Below, piece by piece: positions 8,326 to 17,073 of a stretch of DNA of 37,820 nt. The number at the start of each line of letters is the position of its first letter. Position 1 is the stretch's first letter. The stretch is taken from the NCBI GenBank assembly GCA_052143895.1, contig JBKQRT010000169.1, positions 1 through 37,820 of the forward strand, given 5' to 3'. A program made the position numbers and the translations under genes. Origin of the DNA: Bog-756 sp052143895. Lineage in GTDB: Bacteria > Actinomycetota > Acidimicrobiia > Acidimicrobiales > RAAP-2. Under the pieces are notes generated by a model. The model saw nothing but the letters and a program-made list of their open reading frames with translations, was not told the origin of the DNA and ran no database searches.

Positions 8326-9270
8326 TTACCCGGCCCCCCCGGTGGGATCCTCGCGGTCAGACGAGCCGGGCCGGTCTCCCTCCGCCTCCTCGGCGACGTG
8401 CCACATGGCCTCGACCGGCGGTTCGAGCCCCGTCCACGCCGCCACCTGGAGCGCCGCCTGATGGACCAGCATCCCGAGCCCGTTGCCGGTCCGGGCGCCC
8501 CGCCGCCGGGCCGCCGCCAGCCAGGGCGTCAGCGCCGGGTGGTACACCAGGTCCACCACCACCTGGCCCTCCCCCAGCAGCGCCGGATCGACCGGGAGGG
8601 CCGACGGCGGGCCGTCGGCCACGACGTCCATCCCGAGCGGGGTGGCGTTGACCACGAGGTCGCAGGTGGAGGCGTCGGACGGCAGGCCGGTGCGCCCGAC
8701 CGGTCCGGCCAACGCGGCCGCTGCCTCGCCGCGCTCGGGCGAGCGGTTCACCACGATCACTTCGGCGGCCCCGGCGTCGCCGAGGGCGGCGATCACCGCC
8801 CGCGCCGCGCCGCCGGCGCCGACCACCAGGCAACGACGCCCGTGCGGCTCAAACCCGTGCCGGCGCCGGAGCGATGCCACGAAACCGGGGCCGTCAGTGT
8901 TCTCGCCGAACCAGCTGGCACCGTCGCCGACCACGCAGTTGACCGCGCCGAGCCGGTCGGCCAGGGGCGATCGCCGGTCGACCAGGCCGGCGATGGCTGC
9001 CTTGTGGGGCATGGTCACCGACAGGCCCCGGATCCCCAGCGCACGAGCACCGGCCAGCGCGGTGGCGGCCGCGCCCGGGGCCACCGGGAACCCCACGGAC
9101 ACCCAGTCCAGGCCGAGCTCGGTGAAGGCCGTGTTGTGCAGGAGCGGCGAGAGCGAGTGAGCCACCGGGTCGCCGATCACGCCCACGACGGTGGTGGCAG
9201 CCGAGAGCCGCGACCGGGCCGGCACGCCGCCGGGCGCGTTGGGCGGCGGTGCCGCCGGGTCCCTGCTCAT
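8326..9270 (-). CDS. aroE: Shikimate dehydrogenase
   Basis: AroE reduces 3-dehydroshikimate to shikimate with NADPH in aromatic amino acid synthesis. The 314-residue product shows the substrate-binding GDPVAHSLSPLLHN, the catalytic-lysine motif SVTMPHK, NTDGPGF, the dinucleotide loop VVGAGGAARAV, VNATPLGM, and the C-terminal GLGMLVHQAALQ. The start ATG overlaps the mltG stop as ATGA. After the NADP-binding GAGGAA the residues NRSPERG carry the Asn-Arg pair usual for NADP-preferring AroE. About 20 hydrophilic residues trail the domain. Located between mltG and rodA, the order seen in other Actinobacteria up to aroE. Confidence 0.95.
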   Translation of the reverse strand: MSRDPAAPPPNAPGGVPARSRLSAATTVVGVIGDPVAHSLSPLLHNTAFTELGLDWVSVGFPVAPGAAATALAGARALGIRGLSVTMPHKAAIAGLVDRRSPLADRLGAVNCVVGDGASWFGENTDGPGFVASLRRRHGFEPHGRRCLVVGAGGAARAVIAALGDAGAAEVIVVNRSPERGEAAAALAGPVGRTGLPSDASTCDLVVNATPLGMDVVADGPPSALPVDPALLGEGQVVVDLVYHPALTPWLAAARRRGARTGNGLGMLVHQAALQVAAWTGLEPPVEAMWHVAEEAEGDRPGSSDREDPTGGAG

Positions 9271-10361
9271 GACAGGCCACGCTTCGCCGCCAGCGCCTCG
9301 TTGGCCTCCTGCTGGGCGAACGTGTCGGCAAAGGCCTCGGTGCCGTCCGACTGCACCACCACGAAGTAGAGCCACGTGCCGCCCGGGGGGTCGATGGCGG
9401 CCTGCAGCGCCGCTGGCGACGGGAAGCAGATCGGTGTCGGGGTGAGCCCCTTGCTCAGGTACGTGTTGTACGGGGTCACCAGCTGGAGGTCCTGGGTGGT
9501 CACCGTCCCGCCGTCGCGCCCTTCGGCGTAGAGCACCGTCGAGTTCATTTGCAGGGGCATGTCGGCGGCCAGCCGGTTGAGGATGACCCGCGCCACCGGG
9601 CCCAGGTTCTTGGCGATCACGCCCTCCTTCTCCACGATGGAGGCCATGATGACCAGCTGGTACGGGGTCAGCCCCGCCCTGGCCGCGCCGGCGGCCAGAC
9701 CCGAGGTGGTGGCCAGGGTGTCGAACCGGTCGACCATCCTGGTCAGCAGCTGGGCGTCCGTCTCGCCCGGCACGACCACGTAGACGCCGGTGCCGAGCAG
9801 GCCCTCGAGGTTGGTCGATCCCGCCGGCCCCCAGGGTGAGCGCACCGTTCCCCCGGTGGCCACGTGCTCGAAGTGGGAGGCGTCGTGGCCCGGGAGCTGC
9901 CCGACCCGCCGGGCGACCTCGGCCACGGTGAACCCGGGCGGGACATCGATCGGGAAGACGTTGGGCCCCCCGGCGATGATCTGGCTGACCGTGGAGAAGC
10001 TGGTGTTCCGGCGGAAGGCGTAGGAACCGATCTCGACGGCGGGGAGGCCGTGCAACACGCCCCAGATCCGGTAGGCGAAGGAGCTGCCGATGACACCTCG
10101 GGACTCGAGGGTCCCGGCCAGCTGGTCCACTCCGGTCCCGGACCGCACGGTCACGACGACCTGCCGCCCCGGCGGACCCGAGGGGTCCGCCTCGCTGTGG
10201 ACCCAGAGAAGCCCGCCGACCACTATGGCCAGGCCGATCACGACCACCACGGCGCTGACCAACCGCCACGGATGCCGGCCAAGGGGTCTGTGGCGACGGC
10301 GCGGCCGCGGCGTGCCGGCCGCCCCGGCCGGTGGCGTGCCCGTCGGCCCGGTGGTGCTCAC
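9267..10361 (-). CDS. mltG: Endolytic murein transglycosylase MltG (YceG-like)
   Basis: MltG cuts nascent peptidoglycan glycan strands at the membrane and so sets chain length. The 364-residue protein has a basic, Pro-rich cytoplasmic start, one membrane helix (VSAVVVVIGLAIVVGGLLWV), a LysM-like stretch and the YceG catalytic domain. The motif IMASIVEKEG holds the catalytic glutamate, followed by QMNSTVLYAEG and TPYNTYLSKGL. The NPG usually found shortly afterwards reads FPS here. The GTG start overlaps the ruvX stop (GTGA), which decides it over the frame's earlier start at 10388. It ends in an ATGA overlap with aroE. Confidence 0.92.
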   Translation of the reverse strand: MSTTGPTGTPPAGAAGTPRPRRRHRPLGRHPWRLVSAVVVVIGLAIVVGGLLWVHSEADPSGPPGRQVVVTVRSGTGVDQLAGTLESRGVIGSSFAYRIWGVLHGLPAVEIGSYAFRRNTSFSTVSQIIAGGPNVFPIDVPPGFTVAEVARRVGQLPGHDASHFEHVATGGTVRSPWGPAGSTNLEGLLGTGVYVVVPGETDAQLLTRMVDRFDTLATTSGLAAGAARAGLTPYQLVIMASIVEKEGVIAKNLGPVARVILNRLAADMPLQMNSTVLYAEGRDGGTVTTQDLQLVTPYNTYLSKGLTPTPICFPSPAALQAAIDPPGGTWLYFVVVQSDGTEAFADTFAQQEANEALAAKRGLS

Positions 10362-10816
10362 CGCCGGCCCCCGCCGGCCCCGAGCCACGCCTCGAGCATC
10401 ACCGCGGCCGCGGCCTGGTCGACCGTCCGGCGCCGGTCGCGCTCCCGGGCGCCCCCGGCGGCCAGCGCCTGGTGGGCGCTCACCGTCGTCAGCCGCTCGT
10501 CGAACAGCTGTACGTCCACCCCGTGCTCCGCCAGCAGCGCCCGGAGCGCCTCGGCCTCGTCGGCGGCGGCCCGGGCGGCCGGACCCCGGGACCCGTCGAG
10601 GGAGAGCGGCAGGCCCACGACCACGACCGTCGCCTCCTCGGCCAGGACCAGCTCGACCACCCGGCGACGGTCGCCGGCCACGTCGCCAGACCGGACCAGG
10701 GTGGTCCGTGGCAGCGCCATCGTCCCGGCCGAATCGGTCACAGCGATGCCGATCCGCCGGGTTCCGAGATCGAGGCCGAGGGCCCGGCCCGGAAGCGAAC
10801 GGGTCGGGTCGCTCAT
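10358..10816 (-). CDS. ruvX: Putative pre-16S rRNA nuclease / Holliday junction resolvase-like YqgF
   Basis: This 152-residue protein has the RNase H-like YqgF fold: LGLDLGTRRIGIAVTD with the first acidic residue, VVVGLPLSLDGSRG, FDERLTTVSA with the Glu, and VDQAAAAVMLEAWL with the last Asp. In E. coli the homologue matures the 5' end of 16S rRNA; a Holliday junction resolvase role has also been proposed. It begins 6 bases after the alaS stop and overlaps mltG by 4 bases. The order alaS-ruvX-mltG-aroE is standard for Actinobacteria. Confidence 0.93.
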   Translation of the reverse strand: MSDPTRSLPGRALGLDLGTRRIGIAVTDSAGTMALPRTTLVRSGDVAGDRRRVVELVLAEEATVVVVGLPLSLDGSRGPAARAAADEAEALRALLAEHGVDVQLFDERLTTVSAHQALAAGGARERDRRRTVDQAAAAVMLEAWLGAGGGRR

Positions 10817-10822
10817 CGCCGG

Positions 10823-13432
10823 TCAGGCACCGCTCAGGACCCGGCGTGCCTCGTCGAGGGCGCGGTCGATGCCGCCCGGATCGCGCCCGCCGGCCACGGC
10901 GACCTCCGGGGAGCCACCGCCACCGCCACCCAGCAGCGGGGCGATGCGCTTGACCAGCTCGCCCGCGTGCACCTGGTCGGCGTCGGGCCCACCGGAGCGG
11001 TCGACGGCCACGGCCAGCGTGGCCTTCCCGCCGTCGGGGCTGCCGCCGAGCACGACGGCCCGCAATCCGGCGGTGGATCGGACGGCCTGGGCCAGCTCGC
11101 GCAGGAGGTCGGGGTCGGCCCCGTCCCGGCGGGCCACCACCACCCCGGCGTCGGCCGTCCCGGCCAGGGCCGCCGCCTCGGCCCGGAGCTCGCGGCTCTT
11201 CGCCTGCTCGAGAGACTTTTCCGCGGCGCGCTGGCGCTCGAGCAGCCGCTCGATGGCCTCGGACACGTGCTCCGGCTCGGTACGCAGCAGGGCCGCCGCC
11301 TCGGCCAACAGTCCCTCGCGGGCCACGATCCGGTCCAGCGCGCTGAACCCGGTGACCGCCTCGATCCGCCTCTTGTTGGAGCCGATGGACGCCTCCGAGA
11401 CCACGGTGATCGGACCGATCATCCCGAGCGCCGCCACGTGGGTGCCCCCGCAGAGCTCGATGGAGTGCTCGCCCGCCCGGACCACCCGCACCTGCTCGCC
11501 GTACTTGTCGCCGAAGAAGGCCAGGGCCCCCATGGCCTCGGCCTGGGACCGGGAGGTCTCCTCCACGATGACGTCAGCGTCGGACAGCACGTCTCCGTTG
11601 GCCATGTCCACCACCGCCCGGAGCTCCTCGGGGGCCACGGGACCGTGGTGGCTGAAGTCGAAGCGGAGGTGGTCGGGTGCCACGAGGGAGCTCTGCTGGC
11701 GAACGTGGTCGCCGAGCACTGTCCGGAGTGCGGCGTGGAGCAGGTGGGTGCCGGTGTGGTTCCGCCGGAGGGCGTCCCGCCGCACGCCGTCGATGGTGGC
11801 CAGGGCATCCTGCCCAGCGAAGAGCTCGCCGGTCAGGTGCGCCCGGTGCGAGGTGAGGCCAGGAAGGGCGGAGACGGTGTCGTAGACGAGCGCGGTGCCC
11901 GTCTCGGTGACGATGGTGCCGGTGTCTCCGACCTGACCGCCCCCCTCGGCGTAGAACGGGGTGCGATCGAGGAAGATCTCGACCTGGCCGGCATGGTCGG
12001 GGTCGAGATCGGCGAGGACCGCCACCACCCGGGCCGGCGCAGAGTAGCCGTCCGGGCGCTGGCCCACGAAGACGGTGCGGCCCTCGGCGTCGAGCACCGA
12101 GCGGTAGGCCTCCTCGCCGGCGACCGTCCGGCCCGCGCGTGCCGCGGCCCGGGCCTGGGCCCGCTGGCGCTCCATGGCCTGTTCGAATCCCTCAAGATCG
12201 ACGGACACGCCGGCCTCCTCGGCGATCTCGACGGTGAGTTCGACGGGGAACCCGTAGGTGTCGTGCAGGCGGAAGGCGACGTCGCCCGAGACCGATCCGG
12301 CTCCCGACGCCAGCTGCTCCTCGAGGATGGTCGACCCGGTGGCCAGGGTCTTCAGGAACCCCTCCTCCTCGCGGGCGACGACATCGATCACCAGGTGGTG
12401 CTGTTCGGCCAGGGCCGGGTAGGCCGCGCCCAGCACGCCTACGGCCGCGTCGACGAGCTGCGGCGTGATGGCCCCGTCCATCCCGAGTTGCCTGGCCCGG
12501 CGGACCGCCCGGCGGATGATGCGCCGGAGCACGTAGCCGCGACCCTCGTTGGCGGGCAGCACACCGTCGGACACCAGCATGGCCATGGCCCGCCCGTGGT
12601 CGGCCATGATGCGCAACCCGGTGTCCACCTGCTCGTCCTCGCCGTAGGTCCGGCCGGTGATCGACTGGGCGGTCTCGAGCATGGGCAGGAAGAGATCGGT
12701 GGCGAAGATCGAGTCCACCCCCTGCAGGACGGGCAGGATGCGCTCGAGGCCGGCGCCGGTGTCGATGCTCGGCCGGGGCAGGCCCTCGGTCGTGCCGTCG
12801 CGGGTGCGGTTGTACTGCATGAACACCAGGTTCCAGATCTCCACGAACCGCTCGGCGCCACCGTGGGCCGGGCCGCCCTCCTCGCCGTAGGCGGGCCCCT
12901 TGTCGAAGAACAGCTCCGAGCTCGGCCCGCAGGGGCCGGTGTCGCCCATCTTCCAGAAGTTGTCGTCACCCAGGCGTTGGAGGCGGGCCGGCGACACGCC
13001 GACCACGTCGCACCAGATCTGCTCGGCCTCGTCGTCGCTCTCGTGGACGGTGACCCACAGGAGGTCGCCGTCGATGCCCAGGACCGAGGTCACCAGCTCC
13101 CAGGCGTACGGGATGGCGGTCGACTTGAAGTAGTCACCGAAACTGAAGTTGCCGAGCATCTCGAAGAACGTGCAGTGGCGCAGCGTGGTCCCGACCACGT
13201 CGATGTCGACCGTCCGGAAGCACTTCTGGACCGACGTGGCCCGGGGCCAGGGCGGCACTTCGTCCCCCAGGAAGAACGGCTTGAACGGCACCATGCCGGC
13301 GATGGTGAAGAGCACCGACGGGTCGTGCGGGATGAGGCTGGCGGACGGCACCGCGGCGTGGTTCCGCTCGGTGAAGAAGCGAGTGAAGGCGTGGCGGAGC
13401 TGGTCGGCGTCGGGCGCCGTGCCGGAAGTCAC
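10823..13432 (-). CDS. alaS: Alanyl-tRNA synthetase
   Basis: The 869-residue enzyme charges tRNA-Ala. The class II catalytic core starts at LRHAFTRFFTERNHAAVPSA and includes CTFFEMLGNFSFGDYFK and GPCGPSSELFFD. The editing domain zinc ligands HTGTHLLH and CGGTHVAALG are intact. The C-Ala domain ends in a glycine-rich loop (LLGGGGGGSPEVAVAGG). The frame extends to 13516, but the family N-terminus fits the GTG at 13432 (VTSGTAPDADQ). It follows the DUF6167-like gene by 11 bases and precedes ruvX by 6. Confidence 0.97.
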   Translation of the reverse strand: MTSGTAPDADQLRHAFTRFFTERNHAAVPSASLIPHDPSVLFTIAGMVPFKPFFLGDEVPPWPRATSVQKCFRTVDIDVVGTTLRHCTFFEMLGNFSFGDYFKSTAIPYAWELVTSVLGIDGDLLWVTVHESDDEAEQIWCDVVGVSPARLQRLGDDNFWKMGDTGPCGPSSELFFDKGPAYGEEGGPAHGGAERFVEIWNLVFMQYNRTRDGTTEGLPRPSIDTGAGLERILPVLQGVDSIFATDLFLPMLETAQSITGRTYGEDEQVDTGLRIMADHGRAMAMLVSDGVLPANEGRGYVLRRIIRRAVRRARQLGMDGAITPQLVDAAVGVLGAAYPALAEQHHLVIDVVAREEEGFLKTLATGSTILEEQLASGAGSVSGDVAFRLHDTYGFPVELTVEIAEEAGVSVDLEGFEQAMERQRAQARAAARAGRTVAGEEAYRSVLDAEGRTVFVGQRPDGYSAPARVVAVLADLDPDHAGQVEIFLDRTPFYAEGGGQVGDTGTIVTETGTALVYDTVSALPGLTSHRAHLTGELFAGQDALATIDGVRRDALRRNHTGTHLLHAALRTVLGDHVRQQSSLVAPDHLRFDFSHHGPVAPEELRAVVDMANGDVLSDADVIVEETSRSQAEAMGALAFFGDKYGEQVRVVRAGEHSIELCGGTHVAALGMIGPITVVSEASIGSNKRRIEAVTGFSALDRIVAREGLLAEAAALLRTEPEHVSEAIERLLERQRAAEKSLEQAKSRELRAEAAALAGTADAGVVVARRDGADPDLLRELAQAVRSTAGLRAVVLGGSPDGGKATLAVAVDRSGGPDADQVHAGELVKRIAPLLGGGGGGSPEVAVAGGRDPGGIDRALDEARRVLSGA

Positions 13433-13443
13433 GACCGCAGAGC

Positions 13444-13752
13444 CTAGTGGCCCAGGTGAGGGGTCGATCTGGCCGGTGCAGCGTGTTCCACACCCTGGGC
13501 GGCCAGCTCGGCCCACAGTTCCTCCTCGCGCCGCTGCATCTCGCTCCGGCCCGACGACACCGCGTCGCGCATGCGGTCACCGGCGCTCCCGGCCACGTGG
13601 CGGGCCGAGCGGCCCACCTCGACCACGATCGCATCCGGCTGCAGCCTGGCCGCGGCCTGCTGCACGGTGCGGCGCACCTTCCGCTCCGCCCAGAGGGACG
13701 AGCCGGCCCCAAGCGCCGCTCCGGTGAGCAGCCAGAACGTCCGCTTGGGCAC
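13444..13752 (-). CDS. Small DUF6167-like protein encoded before alaS
   Basis: The 102-residue product begins with a short hydrophobic helix (KRTFWLLTGAALGAGSSLWAERKVRRTV), then a charged, probably helical region rich in Arg/Glu. Start and position match the DUF6167 protein that precedes alaS in Streptomyces; the function is unknown. The frame opens at 13866 with an ATG at 13833, but either would run into the preceding gene. The GTG at 13752 lies 4 bases after that gene's stop, with TGAGG acting as a weak ribosome site, and aligns with the usual family N-terminus. It is probably membrane-associated. Confidence 0.6.
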   Translation of the reverse strand: MPKRTFWLLTGAALGAGSSLWAERKVRRTVQQAAARLQPDAIVVEVGRSARHVAGSAGDRMRDAVSSGRSEMQRREEELWAELAAQGVEHAAPARSTPHLGH

Positions 13753-13756
13753 GGCC

Positions 13757-14182
13757 TCAGCGGCCACCGCGGCTCGTGGCGCCCGGAGACGCCGGACCAC
13801 GGTCCGAACCGTTGCGGGCCGCCGGTTCGTCATGACCGGCCAGGCGACGGAGGCCGGTGGCGGCACCGGCCCGCACGGCCAGGACCTTCACCACCGGATT
13901 GGCGAACGCCCGGTAGGCGAGCCGGGACGCCGAGTCGACGGTGGCGTGGACCGACTCGGTCGAGTCCAGCACGGCACCGACACGTTCCATCTCCGTGGCC
14001 GCCTGGTCGACCACCCGGTGTGCGTCCACCACCAGGGGGACGGTCTGCCGCCGCAGCTCGTCGGCCGCCGTATGCAGGGCACGCGTCTCCCGGCGCAGCG
14101 CGACCACGGCGACGAGCAGGCCGGCCACGGCGACGCACGAGGCGAGGCTGGCCATGAGGACGGTGATCTGACCGGCGGACAT
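13757..14182 (-). CDS. DUF948 (YtxG-like) membrane protein
   Basis: This 141-residue protein has one N-terminal membrane helix (ITVLMASLASCVAVAGLLVAVVAL), then about 70 residues of heptad-like helix (RRETRALHTAADELRRQTVPLVVDAHRV and onwards), as in DUF948 proteins. The last 30 residues are polar and low-complexity. DUF948 genes stand just before the DUF6167 gene and alaS in Streptomyces, and the order is the same here. Biochemical function is not known. A TAAGCT hexamer at 14192-14197 lies just upstream, so this gene probably opens the alaS transcription unit. Confidence 0.7.
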   Translation of the reverse strand: MSAGQITVLMASLASCVAVAGLLVAVVALRRETRALHTAADELRRQTVPLVVDAHRVVDQAATEMERVGAVLDSTESVHATVDSASRLAYRAFANPVVKVLAVRAGAATGLRRLAGHDEPAARNGSDRGPASPGATSRGGR

Positions 14183-14191
14183 GATCGGATC

Positions 14192-14197
14192 AGCTTA
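14192..14197 (-). promoter_or_regulatory. Candidate -10 box (TAAGCT) upstream of DUF948 gene
   Basis: TAAGCT on the minus strand lies 9 bases before the ATG at 14182, giving a transcript with a leader of only a couple of bases. It falls in the 50-base gap after the S53 protease gene. It would drive DUF948-DUF6167-alaS-ruvX-mltG-aroE-rodA-DUF151. No convincing -35 element is seen. Confidence 0.3.
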
Positions 14198-14232
14198 GAT
14201 GCTGGGGACCCCGGGCCCGGAGCCGCGCCGGG

Positions 14233-14979
14233 TCAGCCCGCCGCCATCCCCACCACCGGCCGGTTGAGCACCGTGCCGCCGGTCGAGCCGTAGAAGGCGG
14301 CGTCGCCGAAGGTGAAGATCCCACCGTCGGAGGCCACCAGCCAGTAGCCGCCGCCGCCCAACGTGGTCGCCATGCCCACGATGGGCCGGTTGAGCACCAT
14401 GCCGCCGGTCGAGCCGTAGAAGGCGGCGTCGCCGACGGTGAAGATCCCGCCGTCGGAGGCCACCAGCCAGTAGCCGCCCCCGTCGACGGTGGCGGCCATG
14501 CCCACCACCGGCCGGTTGAGCACCATGCTCCCGGTCGAGCCGTAGAAGGCGGCGTCGCCGAAGCTGAAGATCCCGCCGTCGGAGGCCACCAGCCAGTATC
14601 CGTGACCGTCGGCAGTGGTGGCCATCCCCACGATGGGCCGGTTGAGGGCCGTGCTCCCGGTCGAGCCGTAGAAGGCGGCGTCGCCGAAGGTGAAGATCCC
14701 GCCGTCGGAGGCCACCAACCAGTAGCCGTGGCCGTCCGGCGTGGCGGCCATGCCCACCACCGGCCGGTTGAGGGCCGTGCTCCCGGTCGAGCCGTAGAAG
14801 GCGGCGTCGCCGAAGCTGAAGATCCCGCCGTCGGAGGCCACCAGCCAGTAGCCGCCGTCGTCGGCGGTCGGGGCCATGCCCACGATGGGCTGGTCGAGGG
14901 TCATGCCCCCGGTCGAGCCGTGGAACCCGACCTGTCCGAAGGTGAAGATCCCGCCGTCGGATGCCACCGTCCAGTACCC
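14233..14979 (-). repeat. Six tandem 126-bp coding repeats (42 residues each)
   Basis: The 3' quarter of the S53 protease gene consists of six in-frame repeats of 126 bases; the last one is slightly short. The consensus unit starts GYWLVASDGGIFTFGDAA and continues FYGSTGxxxLNRPxVGMAxT. Repeat 1 is the most diverged (GYWTVASDGG, FGQVGFHG). Repeats 2-6 differ at few positions and show alternation: VVGMAAT in 2, 4 and 6 (the last ending AAG), IVGMATT in 3 and 5. The DNA copies are also close to identical, for example the string CGGTCGAGCCGTAGAAGGCG on the plus strand. Confidence 0.95.
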
Positions 14980-17058
14980 GGGCAGCGCGTAGGTGTACCG
15001 GTCCCCCGCCACGGCCGGGCTCGAGCCCTGGCGGTTGGACACGGAGACGTCGACGGTCCCCCCTCCGGCAGGTCCGGGCGGCACCACGGCGACCAGTGTC
15101 TCGGCGGAAATGACGGTGAACGACGCCGTCGCCGAGCCGAACCGGACGGCGGTCGCGCCGTCGAGGTGCGCGCCCCGCACCGTCACGGATGTCCCCCCGC
15201 CGACCGTCCCCTTCGACGGGACGACGCTGGTCACCAGGGGACAGATGGGCGGCGAGGCGAGGTCGGCGAGCAGGCTGGCCGCCTCGGGGGTGCCCCAGCC
15301 GCTGGCCACGTCGTAGTCGCCTGTGGCCGGGTACCTGCCCTGGGCCGAGGGGAAGAGGGCGTTGTTCCCGACGGTCACGTCGGAGAAGGGCGACGCCGCG
15401 CACGATCCGGCGGCGTACAGCACCGGGTTGACCAGTCCGGCCGAGGCGTGCAGTCCCTGGTCGATGTCGGCGATGAGCGCGGCCCACAACGGCGCGGCCA
15501 CGCTCGTACCGCCGACCGGTCCCCAGAAGCCCTTGAAGTAGTAGGCGACCCCGGGGTCGGGGTCGGAGAACGCCGCCACGTCCGGCACCTCGCGGCAGCT
15601 GGACTGCTCGAGCGTGGCGCACTGGGAGAGGGCGAGGGGGGCATCGACCCCGGGGCCTGCCTGCCAGGCCGGCTGCGTGAAGTCACCGGAGACGCCGCCC
15701 CCAGCGGCCCCACGGCCGTCGTTCCAGACCGTCTCGGTCGTCGACGGGGCGGCACCCAACACCGAGGTGCCGCCCACCCCGGTGACATCGGGCTGATTGG
15801 CCGGATCGTCGACGGCCAGCTCCTCGTCGGGGTCGTACCCGGCGGGCGAGTCCGAGTAGCAGTCGCTCGATCCCGCGTCACCGGCGGCGGCCACGACGGT
15901 CTTGCCATCGGCCGCCGCCTCGGCGAACAGTGCGGTCTCGGTGGCCTGTTCCGTCGGGTTCATGTTGGGCTCGCACTCGCCCCAGCTGGTGGAGATCACC
16001 GTGACCGTCGGATCGGCCACCATCTGTTCGTAGGTGTTGATGGGGCCGTAGGGGTTGATCTCGCCGTTCGGACCTTCGAAGACCTTGATGGTGGCCCCCG
16101 GGGCCAGGCTCATGGCGTCCTCGACGTCGAGGGCGGCCTCGCCCGAGCCGTACCCCGTGCCCGGACCCCCGTCGACCTCCACGTTGGTCACCGTGTTCGA
16201 CAGCCCGTAGCACGACCGGTAGGCCGTGATGTCACTGCTCATGAACGGCTCGAGTTCGTAGAGGCCGATGGTCTCCCCCGTCCCCAGCAGGCCGCGCCCG
16301 TACAAGGTGGTGAAGCCGTAGCGCGATGCCAGCTCGTCGGCCGTGTAGGCCCCCGTGTCGCTGGCCGCCGAGCAGGGTGACGGCCCGGCGTCGGCGGGGG
16401 CGAGGGCCGGTCGGGGCGCGGTGCCGGGTACGGCCGGCCCGTGACCGGGGACCAGGTGGGGCTGCGGCTGGTCGATCGTGTCGAGCCCGAGGACGCCCTG
16501 GAGGGAGTGGGCGAGCGTGGCCGGCACGGTGGGCTCCTGCCGGGCGAACCGGGCCATCCGTCCCCCGGGCAGCCGGGTGGTGACCAGCGACACCGCCAGC
16601 GCCCGCTGCAGCGCGGCGGTCGACCCGCGCACCGGCACCAGGAGCCCGTCCGCCGAGGTCGGGCCCACGGTGAGTCCGGCGGACGCCAGCCAGGTACGGG
16701 TGGCGCCGATGGTCGAGGCGGTGGGTCCGAACGTCGAGGCGAACTGCCCGGGGGCCAGGTACTGGTGGAACCGGCCCGAGCCGGGCGTCGAGACGGCGGC
16801 GACGAAGGCGTCGAGGGCGGCGGGGTCCCGGGACTTGAGCGAGACCTCGGCGTCGATGACGGCGGTCGGGTCGCTTGGACCGACCACCGACGCACCGGGG
16901 GGGAGGTCCGGCGCCGGCGCCGCCAAGCGCACCGAAGCCGAGCCTGCCGGCTCCGTCGCTCCGGCGGCTCCCGCCATCGTCGGAGCGCCCCCGGCCCATA
17001 CGGCGCCCATCACCACCAGAGCGACGGCCACGAGCGGACCGGACCGATGCCTCGTCAT
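14233..17058 (-). CDS. Secreted S53 (sedolisin/kumamolisin) protease with TIG domain and WLVASDGGIF repeats
   Basis: The 941-residue protein is an extracellular acid-type serine-carboxyl protease. A signal peptide (about 1-33) is followed by a pro-kumamolisin domain (about 45-190; GSGRFHQYLAPGQFASTFGP). The S53 catalytic domain comes next. The catalytic set is complete: Glu307 and Asp311 in GEAALDVE, Asp394 in AAGDAGSS and Ser519 in GGTSVAAP; the calcium-site motif YDVASGWGTPE is also present. An IPT/TIG immunoglobulin-like domain spans about 606-690, and six 42-residue repeats run from about 694 to the end. The repeats probably form a beta-rich surface or binding module, which is inference. 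It sits between rarA and the DUF948 gene, interrupting otherwise housekeeping genes, 15 bases after the rarA stop. Confidence 0.9.
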   Translation of the reverse strand: MTRHRSGPLVAVALVVMGAVWAGGAPTMAGAAGATEPAGSASVRLAAPAPDLPPGASVVGPSDPTAVIDAEVSLKSRDPAALDAFVAAVSTPGSGRFHQYLAPGQFASTFGPTASTIGATRTWLASAGLTVGPTSADGLLVPVRGSTAALQRALAVSLVTTRLPGGRMARFARQEPTVPATLAHSLQGVLGLDTIDQPQPHLVPGHGPAVPGTAPRPALAPADAGPSPCSAASDTGAYTADELASRYGFTTLYGRGLLGTGETIGLYELEPFMSSDITAYRSCYGLSNTVTNVEVDGGPGTGYGSGEAALDVEDAMSLAPGATIKVFEGPNGEINPYGPINTYEQMVADPTVTVISTSWGECEPNMNPTEQATETALFAEAAADGKTVVAAAGDAGSSDCYSDSPAGYDPDEELAVDDPANQPDVTGVGGTSVLGAAPSTTETVWNDGRGAAGGGVSGDFTQPAWQAGPGVDAPLALSQCATLEQSSCREVPDVAAFSDPDPGVAYYFKGFWGPVGGTSVAAPLWAALIADIDQGLHASAGLVNPVLYAAGSCAASPFSDVTVGNNALFPSAQGRYPATGDYDVASGWGTPEAASLLADLASPPICPLVTSVVPSKGTVGGGTSVTVRGAHLDGATAVRFGSATASFTVISAETLVAVVPPGPAGGGTVDVSVSNRQGSSPAVAGDRYTYALPGYWTVASDGGIFTFGQVGFHGSTGGMTLDQPIVGMAPTADDGGYWLVASDGGIFSFGDAAFYGSTGSTALNRPVVGMAATPDGHGYWLVASDGGIFTFGDAAFYGSTGSTALNRPIVGMATTADGHGYWLVASDGGIFSFGDAAFYGSTGSMVLNRPVVGMAATVDGGGYWLVASDGGIFTVGDAAFYGSTGGMVLNRPIVGMATTLGGGGYWLVASDGGIFTFGDAAFYGSTGGTVLNRPVVGMAAG

Positions 17059-17073
17059 GGCCGACAGTCTGGC

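Noticed and set aside
8307..10269. Single long minus-strand frame running from inside mltG through aroE
   Set aside because: Only the part from the ATG at 9270 matches AroE; the upstream part is another frame of mltG, whose own product is clear.
10331..13447. A very long open frame (over 1000 codons) on the plus strand opposite alaS, ruvX and the mltG start
   Set aside because: Its product is low-complexity, rich in Gly, Val, His, Asp and Arg, and matches no family; alaS on the other strand is unmistakable. High GC leaves the complementary frame open.
14233..14979. Possible CRISPR array or non-coding satellite
   Set aside because: The 126-bp units are contiguous, in frame, encode a consistent 42-residue motif, and have no unique spacers.
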